This document shows, piece by piece, positions 7,056 through 15,038 of a stretch of DNA of 27,151 nucleotides. A program made the translations under genes and the position numbers. The stretch comes from JAOUEA01 sp039933515 (GTDB lineage Bacteria > Actinomycetota > UBA4738 > HRBIN12): positions 1 to 27,151 of the forward strand of contig JBDTNY010000120.1 in NCBI GenBank assembly GCA_039933515.1. Reading direction: 5' to 3'. Numbering within the stretch: the stretch's first letter is position 1; each line of letters begins with the position of its first letter. The notes under the pieces were generated by a model. The model was given only the letters and a program-made list of their open reading frames with translations. It searched no databases and was not told the origin of the DNA.

Positions 7056-7685
7056 TCAGCGCGAGGGCTTCTCGGCGAGCGTCACGTCGATCCCGCCGAC
7101 GATGTCGCTGATCAGGTTGTAGAGGAATGCCACGAAGACGTTGATCACGGACCAGACCAGGGTGAAGACCACGCCGCCGAAGAAGAGCCAGGTGAAGATC
7201 ACACCTCCGTTGATCGCGATGGGCTCAGGATCGCGCGTTCCGGCCTCCCCGGTCCCGAAGAAGTACCCGAGGAGCTTCCCGATCTCGGTCATCGCACCGG
7301 CCGCCGAGAGTACGGCGAAGATGATCGCGAGCGCGAAGAACACGATCAGCATGACGCAAAAATAGAAGATCAGCGAGAACTTCAGGACCGAGAGAGGCCC
7401 GATGCGCCTCACAACGACCCGGGTACGGCGTGATCCACGACTCACAGGGCGCAAGGGGTTCCGGCTGGCCGCGAGCGGACGAGATGCCTGGTGCGGCGCC
7501 GCGACCTCCGGACTCGCCTCTACCTCCGAACCCGCCGCGACCTCCGAACCCGCACTCACCGCCGAGTCTTCCTGGACGGGCAACGTGGTCGCCGAAGCGG
7601 GCGCCGCCACGGCGCCCTCGCGCTCGGTCCGGGGCGTCCCCGCCCCCTGGGGGGCATCGCCCTGCTGGTTCTCGATCGTCTGCAT
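7056..7685 (-). CDS. DUF3566 transmembrane protein
   Basis: The 209-residue protein has a disordered first half (about residues 1-90), rich in Ala, Glu, Ser and Pro and containing short SEVAAGSEVEASPEVAA repeats. It then has the basic stretch RRTRVVVRRIGPLSVLKFS, a transmembrane helix (about 100-127, FSLIFYFCVMLIVFFALAI), a loop with MTEIGKLLGYFFG, a second hydrophobic region (about 155-185), and the ending NLISDIVGGIDVTLAEKPS. The RRIGPLSVLKFSL and YNLISDIVGGIDVTL segments are hallmarks of DUF3566, the protein encoded directly after gyrA in mycobacteria. Its function is not established. GGAGGAG abuts the ATG at 7685, a spacing that is shorter than usual, so the true start could differ. It is on the gyrA strand but separated from gyrA here by two other genes. 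Confidence 0.9.
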   Translation of the reverse strand: MQTIENQQGDAPQGAGTPRTEREGAVAAPASATTLPVQEDSAVSAGSEVAAGSEVEASPEVAAPHQASRPLAASRNPLRPVSRGSRRTRVVVRRIGPLSVLKFSLIFYFCVMLIVFFALAIIFAVLSAAGAMTEIGKLLGYFFGTGEAGTRDPEPIAINGGVIFTWLFFGGVVFTLVWSVINVFVAFLYNLISDIVGGIDVTLAEKPSR

Positions 7686-7742
7686 CTCCTCCGCGAAGAG
7701 TTGTAAGGGTACGCCCTGCCCGACACAAGCACCCGGCCGTAC

Positions 7743-8000
7743 CTACGTGCGCATCGGGCCCCCGGGCGCGGTGAGCACCCGGACCTGCAACACCGCCAAG
7801 ATCGCGATCGAGAGCGGAGCGATCACCCACGCAGAGCGAGCTGGGTGCTCGAGTACGAGGAGACCGCCGACGCCGAGCCCCGCGCCGCCGAGCGCCACCA
7901 CGGCGTCGGCCAGGAGCCGGCGCATCCGCCGCCGCGCGAGCGCCGCACCGAGCACGAGAGCGCCGCTCCCGACGATCACCGCGATCCCGGGGCCGCCCAT
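7743..8000 (-). CDS. small hydrophobic membrane protein, 85 aa
   Basis: Starting at the ATG at 8000 the peptide reads MGGPGIAVIVGSG and has three predicted membrane segments: about residues 5-21, 28-50 and 57-74. Between the first two is a basic cytoplasmic-type loop (ARRRMRRL). A longer version from the ATG at 8063 adds 21 polar residues; neither start has a strong ribosome site. No family is recognised. Its stop lies 57 bp before the DUF3566 start on the same strand, so the two may be one transcript. It diverges from the M23 peptidase gene. Coding is supported by membrane periodicity and by lack of any better frame here, but not by a motif. Confidence 0.55.
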   Translation of the reverse strand: MGGPGIAVIVGSGALVLGAALARRRMRRLLADAVVALGGAGLGVGGLLVLEHPARSAWVIAPLSIAILAVLQVRVLTAPGGPMRT

Positions 8001-8167
8001 CCGCGCATCTTCCCATGCCGGGTTCCGCCCGCAGGGCGGCGAGGCGAGCGGGGAACCGGTCATAGAGGACTACGCCGGGTCACCCTCGCGCTCAAGTTCT
8101 CGGGGCCGTTCGGCCGATACCTGCCTCGGGACGCATGCGCATCACGAGGGGAAGGCCGAGGACACCG

Positions 8168-8962
8168 ATGGCGGGAACGGGGCTACGCCGCGCAACGGCG
8201 CTGATATTGGTGGGAGGGCTCGTCGTCGGAGGGGTCGCGATCGGCGCCCAGGCCGAATCGTCGGTCGATGCGGCGCTCGCGCTCCGGCACGACCTACGGG
8301 TCAACATCGAGCAGATCCACGAGCGTCGCCGGCAGGCGCGGGTCTCGATCCACCGGCGGATGCGATTCACACGAGCGCGCATCAGCAACGCACCGGGCGC
8401 GGCGGCCGTGGGCGATCAGCGCAGGTACGAGAAGTTCCGTGAGCGCCAGCTCGCGTTGATCGACGTCCTCTCCGCGCAGGAGCGAGATCTCGTCAGCCAG
8501 CTCGAGGGCAGGGTCGAGGCCCTGCGAAGCCGTCGGGAGGGGCTGGCACAGTGGCTCGACACCTACGGCGTGTTCGAGGCGTGTCCCGTTGCCGGCTCGA
8601 TCTCGATCGCGGACAACTTCGGGATCATCCGCGAGATGCCCGGAACCCCGCGACACGTGCACATGGGCGACGATATCTCGGCGCCGACGGGCGCGGCGAT
8701 CGTCGCGCCGTTCGACGGTACGGCCGTGGCCACGAACAGCGACTTGGGTGGGCCGTCGGTCAAGGTCTACGGGGCGGACGGCTACGTCTACAACGCCCAC
8801 CTGTCGGCCTACGGCCGGTTGGGCGCGGTCACCGCCGGCACCGTGGTCGGCTACGTGGGGTCAACGGGCAATGCCACGGCGCCCCACGACCACTTCGAGT
8901 GGCACCCGGGCGACGGCGGTGCGGTCGATCCTTACGTCTACCTGACTGCGATCTGCGGCTGA
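8168..8962 (+). CDS. secreted M23-family (LytM-like) peptidoglycan endopeptidase
   Basis: The ATG at 8168 is preferred because GAGG lies six bases upstream and the protein then begins with a clean signal peptide (residues 1-29, MAGTGLRRATALILVGG to AQA). An earlier ATG at 8135 is possible. Residues about 31-130 are a charged helical, probably coiled-coil, region rich in Arg and Glu. Residues 140-264 are the M23 metallopeptidase domain, with zinc ligands His165 and Asp169 in HVHMGDD, His211 in NAHLS, and the HxH pair His240/His242 in PHDHFEWHP. All catalytic ligands are present, so it should be active on cell-wall peptides rather than a regulator-only LytM protein. It sits between gyrA and the DUF3566 genes but on the opposite strand, an insertion relative to the usual order. 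Length is 264 residues. Confidence 0.9.
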   Translation: MAGTGLRRATALILVGGLVVGGVAIGAQAESSVDAALALRHDLRVNIEQIHERRRQARVSIHRRMRFTRARISNAPGAAAVGDQRRYEKFRERQLALIDVLSAQERDLVSQLEGRVEALRSRREGLAQWLDTYGVFEACPVAGSISIADNFGIIREMPGTPRHVHMGDDISAPTGAAIVAPFDGTAVATNSDLGGPSVKVYGADGYVYNAHLSAYGRLGAVTAGTVVGYVGSTGNATAPHDHFEWHPGDGGAVDPYVYLTAICG

Positions 8963-8967
8963 GGCTT

Positions 8968-8995
8968 GAGGGGCGGGGCGTCCCTGCCGCCCCTC
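8968..8995. terminator. bidirectional hairpin between M23 gene and gyrA
   Basis: GAGGGGCGG (8968-8976) pairs perfectly with CCGCCCCTC (8987-8995) around a 10-base loop. It lies in the 77-bp gap between the convergent stops of the peptidase and gyrA, the place expected for a shared terminator. No U-run is seen. Confidence 0.55.
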
Positions 8996-9039
8996 TCCCT
9001 CAGGACCCTGCATGGTTCTGACGCCCGACGACGCGGCAG

Positions 9040-11493
9040 CTACTCGTCGTCCTCGTCCATCTGAGTGATCACCGGGGCGAGGGCGACGACGGTTGCGCCG
9101 TCCTCGACACGCATCGTGCGCACACCCTGGCTCGCGCGGCCGACCCTGCGGATCTGGTCGGCCGGCACGCGCACGACCTGGCCACTCGAGGAGATCACGA
9201 ACATGTCGAGGTCCTTGGTACCGATATAGGCGCCCGCCAGGAGCCCCGTCTTCCCGGTGAGCTGATGCCCGATCACGCCCTTGCCGCCGCGACCCTTCGT
9301 CGGATAATCAGAGAGCTTGGAGCGTTTGCCGTAGCCCTGCTCGGTGACGCTGATCAGCTCCTCGCCCTCGGAAACGAGTCCGACCGAGAGCACGCGGTCG
9401 TCCTCGGCCAGGCGCATCCCGATCACGCCGCCCGTGCCGCGACCCATCGGGCGCGCGAGCGCTTCCTTGAACCTGATCGCCTGGCCGTTGCGCGAGACCA
9501 GCATCACTTCGTCCTGACCCTCGGTGAACTTCACGTCGATCAGCTCGTCGTCGCCCCGCAGGTTGATCGCGATCAGGCCCGAGCGTGGCGAGTCGTACTC
9601 GGGGAGCGCCGTCTTCTTCACGATGCCCTTGCGGGTGGCGAACAGCAGGAAGCGCCCCTCCGCGTACTCCTTCAGGTCGATCACGGCGCTGATCTTCTCG
9701 TCGCCGTCGAGGGCGACGCCGGGCAGGTTCGCCGCGTACATCCCGCGGGCGGTGCGGCCCGATTCGGGGATCTCATGAGCCTTCACCCGGTACACGCGGC
9801 CCTTCGTCGTGAAGAACAGCATCCAGTGGTGGGTCGTGGTCGTGAAGACGTGCTTGACGACGTCTTCCTCCTTGAGGTTCTGACCGCGCACCCCCTTGCC
9901 CCCGCGTCCCTGTCGCTTGAACGAGTCCATCGGCAGGCGCTTCACGTAGCCGGCACGGCTCACCGTGATCACGACGTCTTCTTCCGCGATCAGGTCCTCG
10001 ACGTCGAAGTCGCCTTCTTCGGCCCGGATCGAGGTGCGGCGTGAATCGGCGTGCTTCTTGCGGATCTCGGCGAGCTCCACCTTGATCACGGCGCGGAGCT
10101 TCACGGGGTCGTTCAGGAGCGAGTTCAGGTACTCGATGCGCTCGAGCAGCTCGCCGTGTTCCTTCTCGAGCTCCGTACGGGCCAGGCGCGTCAGGCGCCG
10201 CAGCGGCATGTCCAGGATGTGGTTCGCCTGGATCTCGCTGAGCTCGAACCGCTTCATCAGCGACGTACGGGCGGCGTCGGCGTCCTGCGACCCGCGGATG
10301 ATCTTGATGACCTCGTCGAGATTGTCGAGCGCGATCAGCAGGCCGAGGACGATGTGGTCGCGCTCCTCCGCCTTGCGGAGGTCATACCGCGTGCGCCGCG
10401 TGACGACGTCGACCTGGTGGTCGACGTAGTACCCGACCATCTCGGCGAGGTTCAGCGTGCGCGGCACGCCGTCGACGAGCGCGAGCATGATCACGCCGAA
10501 GCTGTCCTGGAGCTGCGTGTGCTTGTACAGCTGGTTGAGGACCACGTGCGGGTTCGCGCCGCGCTTGGTCTCGATCACGAGCCGCATGCCCTCGCGGTTG
10601 GACTCGTCCTTGAGGTCGGAGATGTCCTTCAACTTCTGCAGCTTCACGAGCTCGGCGATCTTCTCGGCGAGCCGCGCCTTGTTCACCTGATACGGGAGCT
10701 CGGTGACGACGATCTTCGACTTCCCGTTCGAGCTCTCCTCGATCTGGGTCACGGCGCGCACCTTCAGCGAGCCTCGACCGGTCTCGTAGGCGTCCCTGAC
10801 CCCCTGACGGCCCATGATCGTGGCGCCGGTCGGAAAGTCTGGGCCCTTGATGAACTTCATGAGGTCGTCGGGCGTGGACTCCGGGTTGTCGAGGTAGTGG
10901 ACGACCGCGTCGATCACCTCGCCGAGATTGTGCGGCGGGATATTCGTCGCCATGCCGACCGCGATCCCGCCGGCGCCGTTCACGAGCAGGTTGGGGAACC
11001 GCGAGGGGAGCACGACGGGCTGCTGCTCGTACCCGTCGAAGTTCGGGACGAAGTCCACCGTCTCGGAGTCGATGTCGCGCAGGAGCTCCATCGCCATCGG
11101 GGCCAGGCGCGCCTCGGTGTATCGGTAGGCGGCCGCCGGGTCGCCGTCGACCGAGCCGAAGTTGCCGTGGCCGTCGACGAGCGGATAGCGGAGCGACCAT
11201 TCCTGCGCCATGCGCACGAGCGCGTCGTACACGGATTGGTCGCCATGCGGGTGGTACTTCTTCAGCACGTCGCCGATCACGGCCGCGGACTTGCGGTGCG
11301 GGCGGTCTGGCCGGTAGCCCGCCTCGAGCATCGCCCAGAGGATCCGCTTGTGAACCGGCTTCAGCCCGTCGCGTACGTCGGGCAGGGCTCGCCCGACGAT
11401 GACCGACATCGAGTAGTCGAGGTACGACCGCTGGATCTCATCCTCGAGATCGACGGGCTCGACGTTGCCCACGAACAGTCCTTCTTGCGACAT
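9040..11493 (-). CDS. gyrA: DNA gyrase subunit A
   Basis: The 817-residue protein is the breakage-reunion subunit of type II topoisomerase, normal in length. The winged-helix/tower region starts DVRDGLKPVHKRIL. The catalytic tyrosine is Tyr125 in RYTEARL. Ile/Gly/Asn-rich segments such as LLVNGAGGIAVGMATNIPPHN follow, and the C-terminal beta-pinwheel carries the GyrA box QGRGGKG, which in Escherichia coli is QRRGGKG. A second related motif, KGRGGKG, lies later in the pinwheel. The tail is acidic (QMDEDDE). In the quinolone-determining helix the sequence is HGDQSVYD: Gln86 stands where E. coli has Ser83, while Asp90 matches Asp87. The ATG at 11493 is 16 bp after the gyrB stop, so the two genes form an operon. 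Confidence 0.99.
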   Translation of the reverse strand: MSQEGLFVGNVEPVDLEDEIQRSYLDYSMSVIVGRALPDVRDGLKPVHKRILWAMLEAGYRPDRPHRKSAAVIGDVLKKYHPHGDQSVYDALVRMAQEWSLRYPLVDGHGNFGSVDGDPAAAYRYTEARLAPMAMELLRDIDSETVDFVPNFDGYEQQPVVLPSRFPNLLVNGAGGIAVGMATNIPPHNLGEVIDAVVHYLDNPESTPDDLMKFIKGPDFPTGATIMGRQGVRDAYETGRGSLKVRAVTQIEESSNGKSKIVVTELPYQVNKARLAEKIAELVKLQKLKDISDLKDESNREGMRLVIETKRGANPHVVLNQLYKHTQLQDSFGVIMLALVDGVPRTLNLAEMVGYYVDHQVDVVTRRTRYDLRKAEERDHIVLGLLIALDNLDEVIKIIRGSQDADAARTSLMKRFELSEIQANHILDMPLRRLTRLARTELEKEHGELLERIEYLNSLLNDPVKLRAVIKVELAEIRKKHADSRRTSIRAEEGDFDVEDLIAEEDVVITVSRAGYVKRLPMDSFKRQGRGGKGVRGQNLKEEDVVKHVFTTTTHHWMLFFTTKGRVYRVKAHEIPESGRTARGMYAANLPGVALDGDEKISAVIDLKEYAEGRFLLFATRKGIVKKTALPEYDSPRSGLIAINLRGDDELIDVKFTEGQDEVMLVSRNGQAIRFKEALARPMGRGTGGVIGMRLAEDDRVLSVGLVSEGEELISVTEQGYGKRSKLSDYPTKGRGGKGVIGHQLTGKTGLLAGAYIGTKDLDMFVISSSGQVVRVPADQIRRVGRASQGVRTMRVEDGATVVALAPVITQMDEDDE

Positions 11494-11509
11494 GCCTTCG
11501 ATCAGCTCC

Positions 11510-13456
11510 TCAGACGTCCAGGTTCTGAACGTACTTCGCGTTGCGTTCGATGAACTCCTTGCGCGACGGAACGTCGTCGCCCATCAGGATCGAGAACAAC
11601 CGGTCGGCCGAGACCGCGTCCTCGAGCGTTACCTGGAGCAACGTGCGGTGTTCGGGGTCCATCGTGGTGTGCCACAGCTGGATCGCGTCCATCTCGCCGA
11701 GCCCCTTGAAGCGCTGCGGATCGCCGATCTTCTTGCCGTTCGCGTTCTTGCGGAACTCGTCCCATTCGCGCTCGGTGTAGAAGTAGTGCTCCTGCTTGCC
11801 CTCTTTCAGCAGGTAGAGCGGTGGTTGGGCGAGATACACGTAGCCCGCGTCGATCAGCTGCGGCATGTACCGGAAGAAGTACGTCAGCAGCAGGGTGCGG
11901 ATGTGGGCGCCGTCGACGTCGGCGTCGGCCATGAGCACGATCCGGTGGTAGCGCGTCTTCTCGAGATCGAACTCGTCGCCGATGCCCGAGCCGATCGCCG
12001 TGATCAGCGCCTGGATCTCGTTGTTCTCCAAGATCTTGTGCAGCCGCGCCTTCTCGACGTTCAAGATCTTGCCGCGGATCGGCAGGATCGCCTGGCTCGC
12101 CCGGTCGCGCGCGCTCTTGGCCGAGCCGCCCGCGGAGTCGCCCTCCACGATGTAGAGCTCGCATAGCGCGGGGTCCGACAGCTGACAGTCGGCGAGCTTG
12201 CCAGGCAGGGACCCACTCTCCAGGAAGGACTTGCGCCGGGTGAGGTCGCGCGCCTGACGCGCCGCGAGCCGGGCCTTGGCCGAGGACGATGCTTTCGCGA
12301 AGATCCGTTTCGCGTCGGCCGGATGTTCCTCGAGCCACGTGGAGAACGCGGCGTTCACCGTGGTCTCGACCAACGACCGCATCGACGCGTTCCCCAGCTT
12401 GGTCTTGGTCTGACCCTCGAACTGCGGATCGCGCAACTTGACCGAGATGATCGCGATCAAGCCTTCGCGGACGTCCTCGCCGATCAGGTTGTCGTCCTTC
12501 TCCTTGAGCAGGCCCTTGCCGCGTGCGTACCGGTTCAGCACGTTGGTGAGCGCCTTCTTCAGACCCTCCTCGTGCATGCCTCCTTCGTGCGTGTTGATCG
12601 TGTTGGCGAATGAATAGAACGACTCGGTGTAGCCGGCGTTCCATTGCATCGCGATCTCGACTTCGCCGTCGTCGGCCTTGGTCTCGATGTCGATGATCTT
12701 GTTGACCGTGTCCTTGCCCGCGGTGAGGTATTTCACGAAGTCCACGAGACCGCCGTTGGCCTTGAAGACCTCTTTGTGCACCGGGTCTTGGCGTTCGTCG
12801 GCGAGGCTGATCTCGACGCCCTTGCACAGGAAGGCGAGCTCGCGCATGTGCTCCGCGATCGTCTCGAACCTGAATTCCAGGGTCTCGACGAAGATCTCCG
12901 CATCGGGCCAGAAGTGCACGCGCGTGCCGGTCTTCGCCGACGCCTTGCCCTTCGCGACTTTGGCGACCGGCTTGCCACGCTCGTAGGCCTGGCTCCACGC
13001 GAAGCCGTCGCGCTGGACCGAGACCTCGAGTCGGGTCGACAGGGCGTTCACCACGGAGAGCCCGACGCCGTGCAGGCCGCCCGAGATCTTGTAGCCGCCG
13101 CCACCGAACTTGCCGCCGGCGTGCAACACGGTGAGCACGACCTCGAGGGCCGGGCGGCGGTCCTTGGCACCGGGGATGGGCTTCACAGGGATCCCGCGCC
13201 CGTTGTCGTAGACGCTCACCGAGCCGTCTTCGTGGATCGTGACGAGGATCTTGTCGGCGAAGCCGGCCATGGCCTCGTCGATCGAGTTGTCGACCACCTC
13301 GTACACCAGGTGGTGCAGTCCCCGGGAGCTGGTGGTCCCGATGTACATGCCCGGACGCTTGCGGACCGGCTCCAACCCCTCCAGCACTTGGATGTTGCTG
13401 GAGTCATAGCCTGCTGCGGTCTTCTTGGTCGCCAACGAACCTCCGATCGAGCCCAC
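11510..13456 (-). CDS. gyrB: DNA gyrase subunit B
   Basis: The 648-residue protein is the ATPase subunit. The GHKL ATP-binding fold shows EVVDNSIDEA, YDNGRGIPV, and HAGGKFGGGGYKISGGLHGVG; the transducer follows, with a conserved KTKLG loop; the TOPRIM domain has EGDSAGG and the metal triad DADVDG. The C-terminus QRFKGLGEMD and FIERNAKYVQNLDV is standard. Two starts are plausible: GTG at 13456 with GAGG seven bases upstream, and TTG at 13435 with GGAGGT four bases upstream; the protein core is unaffected. A possible -10 hexamer TAGAAT on the minus strand at 13516-13521 lies in the 114-bp gap to dciA, so gyrBA may have its own promoter. Confidence 0.99.
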   Translation of the reverse strand: MGSIGGSLATKKTAAGYDSSNIQVLEGLEPVRKRPGMYIGTTSSRGLHHLVYEVVDNSIDEAMAGFADKILVTIHEDGSVSVYDNGRGIPVKPIPGAKDRRPALEVVLTVLHAGGKFGGGGYKISGGLHGVGLSVVNALSTRLEVSVQRDGFAWSQAYERGKPVAKVAKGKASAKTGTRVHFWPDAEIFVETLEFRFETIAEHMRELAFLCKGVEISLADERQDPVHKEVFKANGGLVDFVKYLTAGKDTVNKIIDIETKADDGEVEIAMQWNAGYTESFYSFANTINTHEGGMHEEGLKKALTNVLNRYARGKGLLKEKDDNLIGEDVREGLIAIISVKLRDPQFEGQTKTKLGNASMRSLVETTVNAAFSTWLEEHPADAKRIFAKASSSAKARLAARQARDLTRRKSFLESGSLPGKLADCQLSDPALCELYIVEGDSAGGSAKSARDRASQAILPIRGKILNVEKARLHKILENNEIQALITAIGSGIGDEFDLEKTRYHRIVLMADADVDGAHIRTLLLTYFFRYMPQLIDAGYVYLAQPPLYLLKEGKQEHYFYTEREWDEFRKNANGKKIGDPQRFKGLGEMDAIQLWHTTMDPEHRTLLQVTLEDAVSADRLFSILMGDDVPSRKEFIERNAKYVQNLDV

Positions 13457-13570
13457 GCGGCGGCCTCACGCTGCCTGCGGGAAGCCGTGCGCGGGAAGGT
13501 CGCACGAACCCCCCCATTCTACCGTACGGGAGCGACGCTCGACCCCTGCGAGGGCCTCGAAAACCGTGCT

Positions 13571-13918
13571 CTAGCTGGGGTTTCGGACCACGATCCTGAT
13601 GCGCTGGACGGGCCCGCCGCCGAGCGCCTCGTCGGCCTTGCGGCGGATCTCCTCATGGAGGAACCGGGCTTGGGCTCCCCACGGCCCGTTGCTCGCGCCC
13701 ACCGTCAAGACGCCGTCTTCCAGGCTCATCGGCGATGTCTCGGCCGCCAGGCGGGGGCCGACGATCTCGGGCCACCGCGAAGCGAGCTCGGCCACCGGCA
13801 TCCCCCGGGAGAACACGTCCTCGGCGAGCAGGCCGTCGACGATATCGCCGAGCGCGACGGGGTCCCGCGAACGCTTGCCCCTGCCTTTGTCTCTGTCGAA
13901 GCCCCTGGTCCTGGCCAT
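13571..13918 (-). CDS. dciA: DciA-type (DUF721) helicase-loading protein
   Basis: The 115-residue protein has a basic disordered start (MARTRGFDRDKGRGKRSRD) and one DUF721 domain: RWPEIVGPRLAAET, then LEDGVLTVGASNGPWGAQARFL, and the end GGPVQRIRIVV. DciA proteins help load the replicative helicase DnaB in bacteria that lack DnaC/DnaI, and the mycobacterial member sits in the same place between recF and gyrB. The ATG at 13918 starts one base after the recF stop, and GGAAG in the recF end is a plausible ribosome site, so the two are translationally coupled. Compared with the mycobacterial protein the disordered N-terminal part is short. Confidence 0.88.
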   Translation of the reverse strand: MARTRGFDRDKGRGKRSRDPVALGDIVDGLLAEDVFSRGMPVAELASRWPEIVGPRLAAETSPMSLEDGVLTVGASNGPWGAQARFLHEEIRRKADEALGGGPVQRIRIVVRNPS

Positions 13919-13919
13919 G

Positions 13920-15011
13920 TCAGTCTTCCCGCCGGACGACCGCGCCGCCGGCCACGTCCCAGACGGCGGCGGCGGCGCGGGGGACATGAGTGTCGTCGGC
14001 CACCGTGATCAGCACCTGACCGCCCCGCGCTGCCAGGCGGGCGCCGATGTGATCTCGACGAGCCGGGTCGAGCGCGCTGAAGGGGTCGTCGACCAGCAGG
14101 AGCGGGGCCTCCCCGATCTCAGCCGCCACGGCGGATGCGAGCCCCAGCCGCACGCACAGGGCCGCCGCCCAGGTTTCGCCGTAGGACGCGAACGCCCGGG
14201 CGCCGAGGTCACGAACCGCCAGTGTCAGGTCGTCCCGGTGAGGGCCCACCAGCGAGGTACGACGCGCAAGCTCGTCGCCGCGTCGTACCACCAGGCGCGC
14301 CCTGAACGCTTCCTCCAGATCATCGTCCCACAGGTTGGGTGCGTAGGTGCACTCGAGCCCGTATGAAGCGAGCGCCTGGAACTCCTGATCGGCATAGGGG
14401 GCGAGACCGCCCACGGCGTTATGCCGCGCGCGGATCACCGCGCTCCCGGCCTGCACCAGCTCCTCGTCCCACGCCTCGAGGCCCGGCGGTGCCCCGGGCC
14501 GATCCCACTCCTTCAGGAGCCGGTTCCGCTGACGCAGGACCCGGTCGTAGGTCGTGAAGAGCGCGTCCTTCGCCGGCCAGAGCGCGATCGCCGCCTCGTC
14601 CATGAAGGCCCGGCGCTTCGACGGGTCCCCGATCACGATCGGCAGATCGAAGGGGCCGAAGAGCACGGCGCGCACCTGGCGCCGCAGGTCGCGCTTGCGA
14701 CGGACCGGCGATCGATTCACCTTCACCTTGCTCGCCCCTTGCACGGGGATCTCGATCTCGACGAGCGCGCGGCCATCCCGCGTCTCGAACTCGCCTCGCA
14801 CGTACGCCGCCGGGGCGCCCACGCGCACGAGCGGTGCGTTCGTCGAGACGCGGGGTGATCCGAGCGCATAGAGGAAGTGCATCCCCTCGAGCAGGTTCGT
14901 CTTGCCTTCGCCGTTAGGCCCGACCGCGACGAGCAGCCCCTCGGGCAAAGGGTCGATGCGTGTCAGCGCGTGGTTGCGGAAGTCACGCAGCTCGACCCAT
15001 GTCAGGCGCAT
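13920..15011 (-). CDS. recF: DNA replication and repair protein RecF
   Basis: RecF is an SMC-like ATPase that helps load RecA at single-strand gaps. The 363-residue protein begins MRLTWVELRDFRNH. The Walker A motif is GPNGEGKTN (31-39). The signature region is ASYGETWAAAL, the actinobacterial-type form rather than the SQGQQR type of Gram-negatives. Walker B is LLLVDDPFSALD near residues 310-321, followed by the D-loop and a C-terminal ITVADDTHVP segment. It starts 27 bp after dnaN with no clear Shine-Dalgarno sequence and is followed by dciA after one base. Confidence 0.97.
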   Translation of the reverse strand: MRLTWVELRDFRNHALTRIDPLPEGLLVAVGPNGEGKTNLLEGMHFLYALGSPRVSTNAPLVRVGAPAAYVRGEFETRDGRALVEIEIPVQGASKVKVNRSPVRRKRDLRRQVRAVLFGPFDLPIVIGDPSKRRAFMDEAAIALWPAKDALFTTYDRVLRQRNRLLKEWDRPGAPPGLEAWDEELVQAGSAVIRARHNAVGGLAPYADQEFQALASYGLECTYAPNLWDDDLEEAFRARLVVRRGDELARRTSLVGPHRDDLTLAVRDLGARAFASYGETWAAALCVRLGLASAVAAEIGEAPLLLVDDPFSALDPARRDHIGARLAARGGQVLITVADDTHVPRAAAAVWDVAGGAVVRRED

Positions 15012-15038
15012 CGAGGGGAGGGATCGCGCAGCAGTCGA

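Noticed and set aside
7402..8442. 346-codon plus-strand frame across the DUF3566 and M23 region
   Set aside because: It overlaps the DUF3566 gene antisense and the M23 gene in a wrong frame and has no motif.
10051..11553. 500-codon open frame on the plus strand opposite gyrA
   Set aside because: It mirrors gyrA codons in a GC-rich gene, gives a low-complexity Arg/Val/Leu/His/Glu-rich product with no motif, and gyrA on the other strand is unmistakable.
12323..12345. CCACGTGG core inside gyrB as a second parS
   Set aside because: The flanks do not match the parS consensus; only the 8-bp core is palindromic.
11502..12998. 498-codon minus-strand frame within gyrB
   Set aside because: It is a shifted frame of gyrB with an Arg-rich product; gyrB motifs are intact throughout.
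12644..14008. 454-codon plus-strand frame opposite gyrB and dciA
   Set aside because: It crosses two real genes on the other strand and has no recognisable domain.
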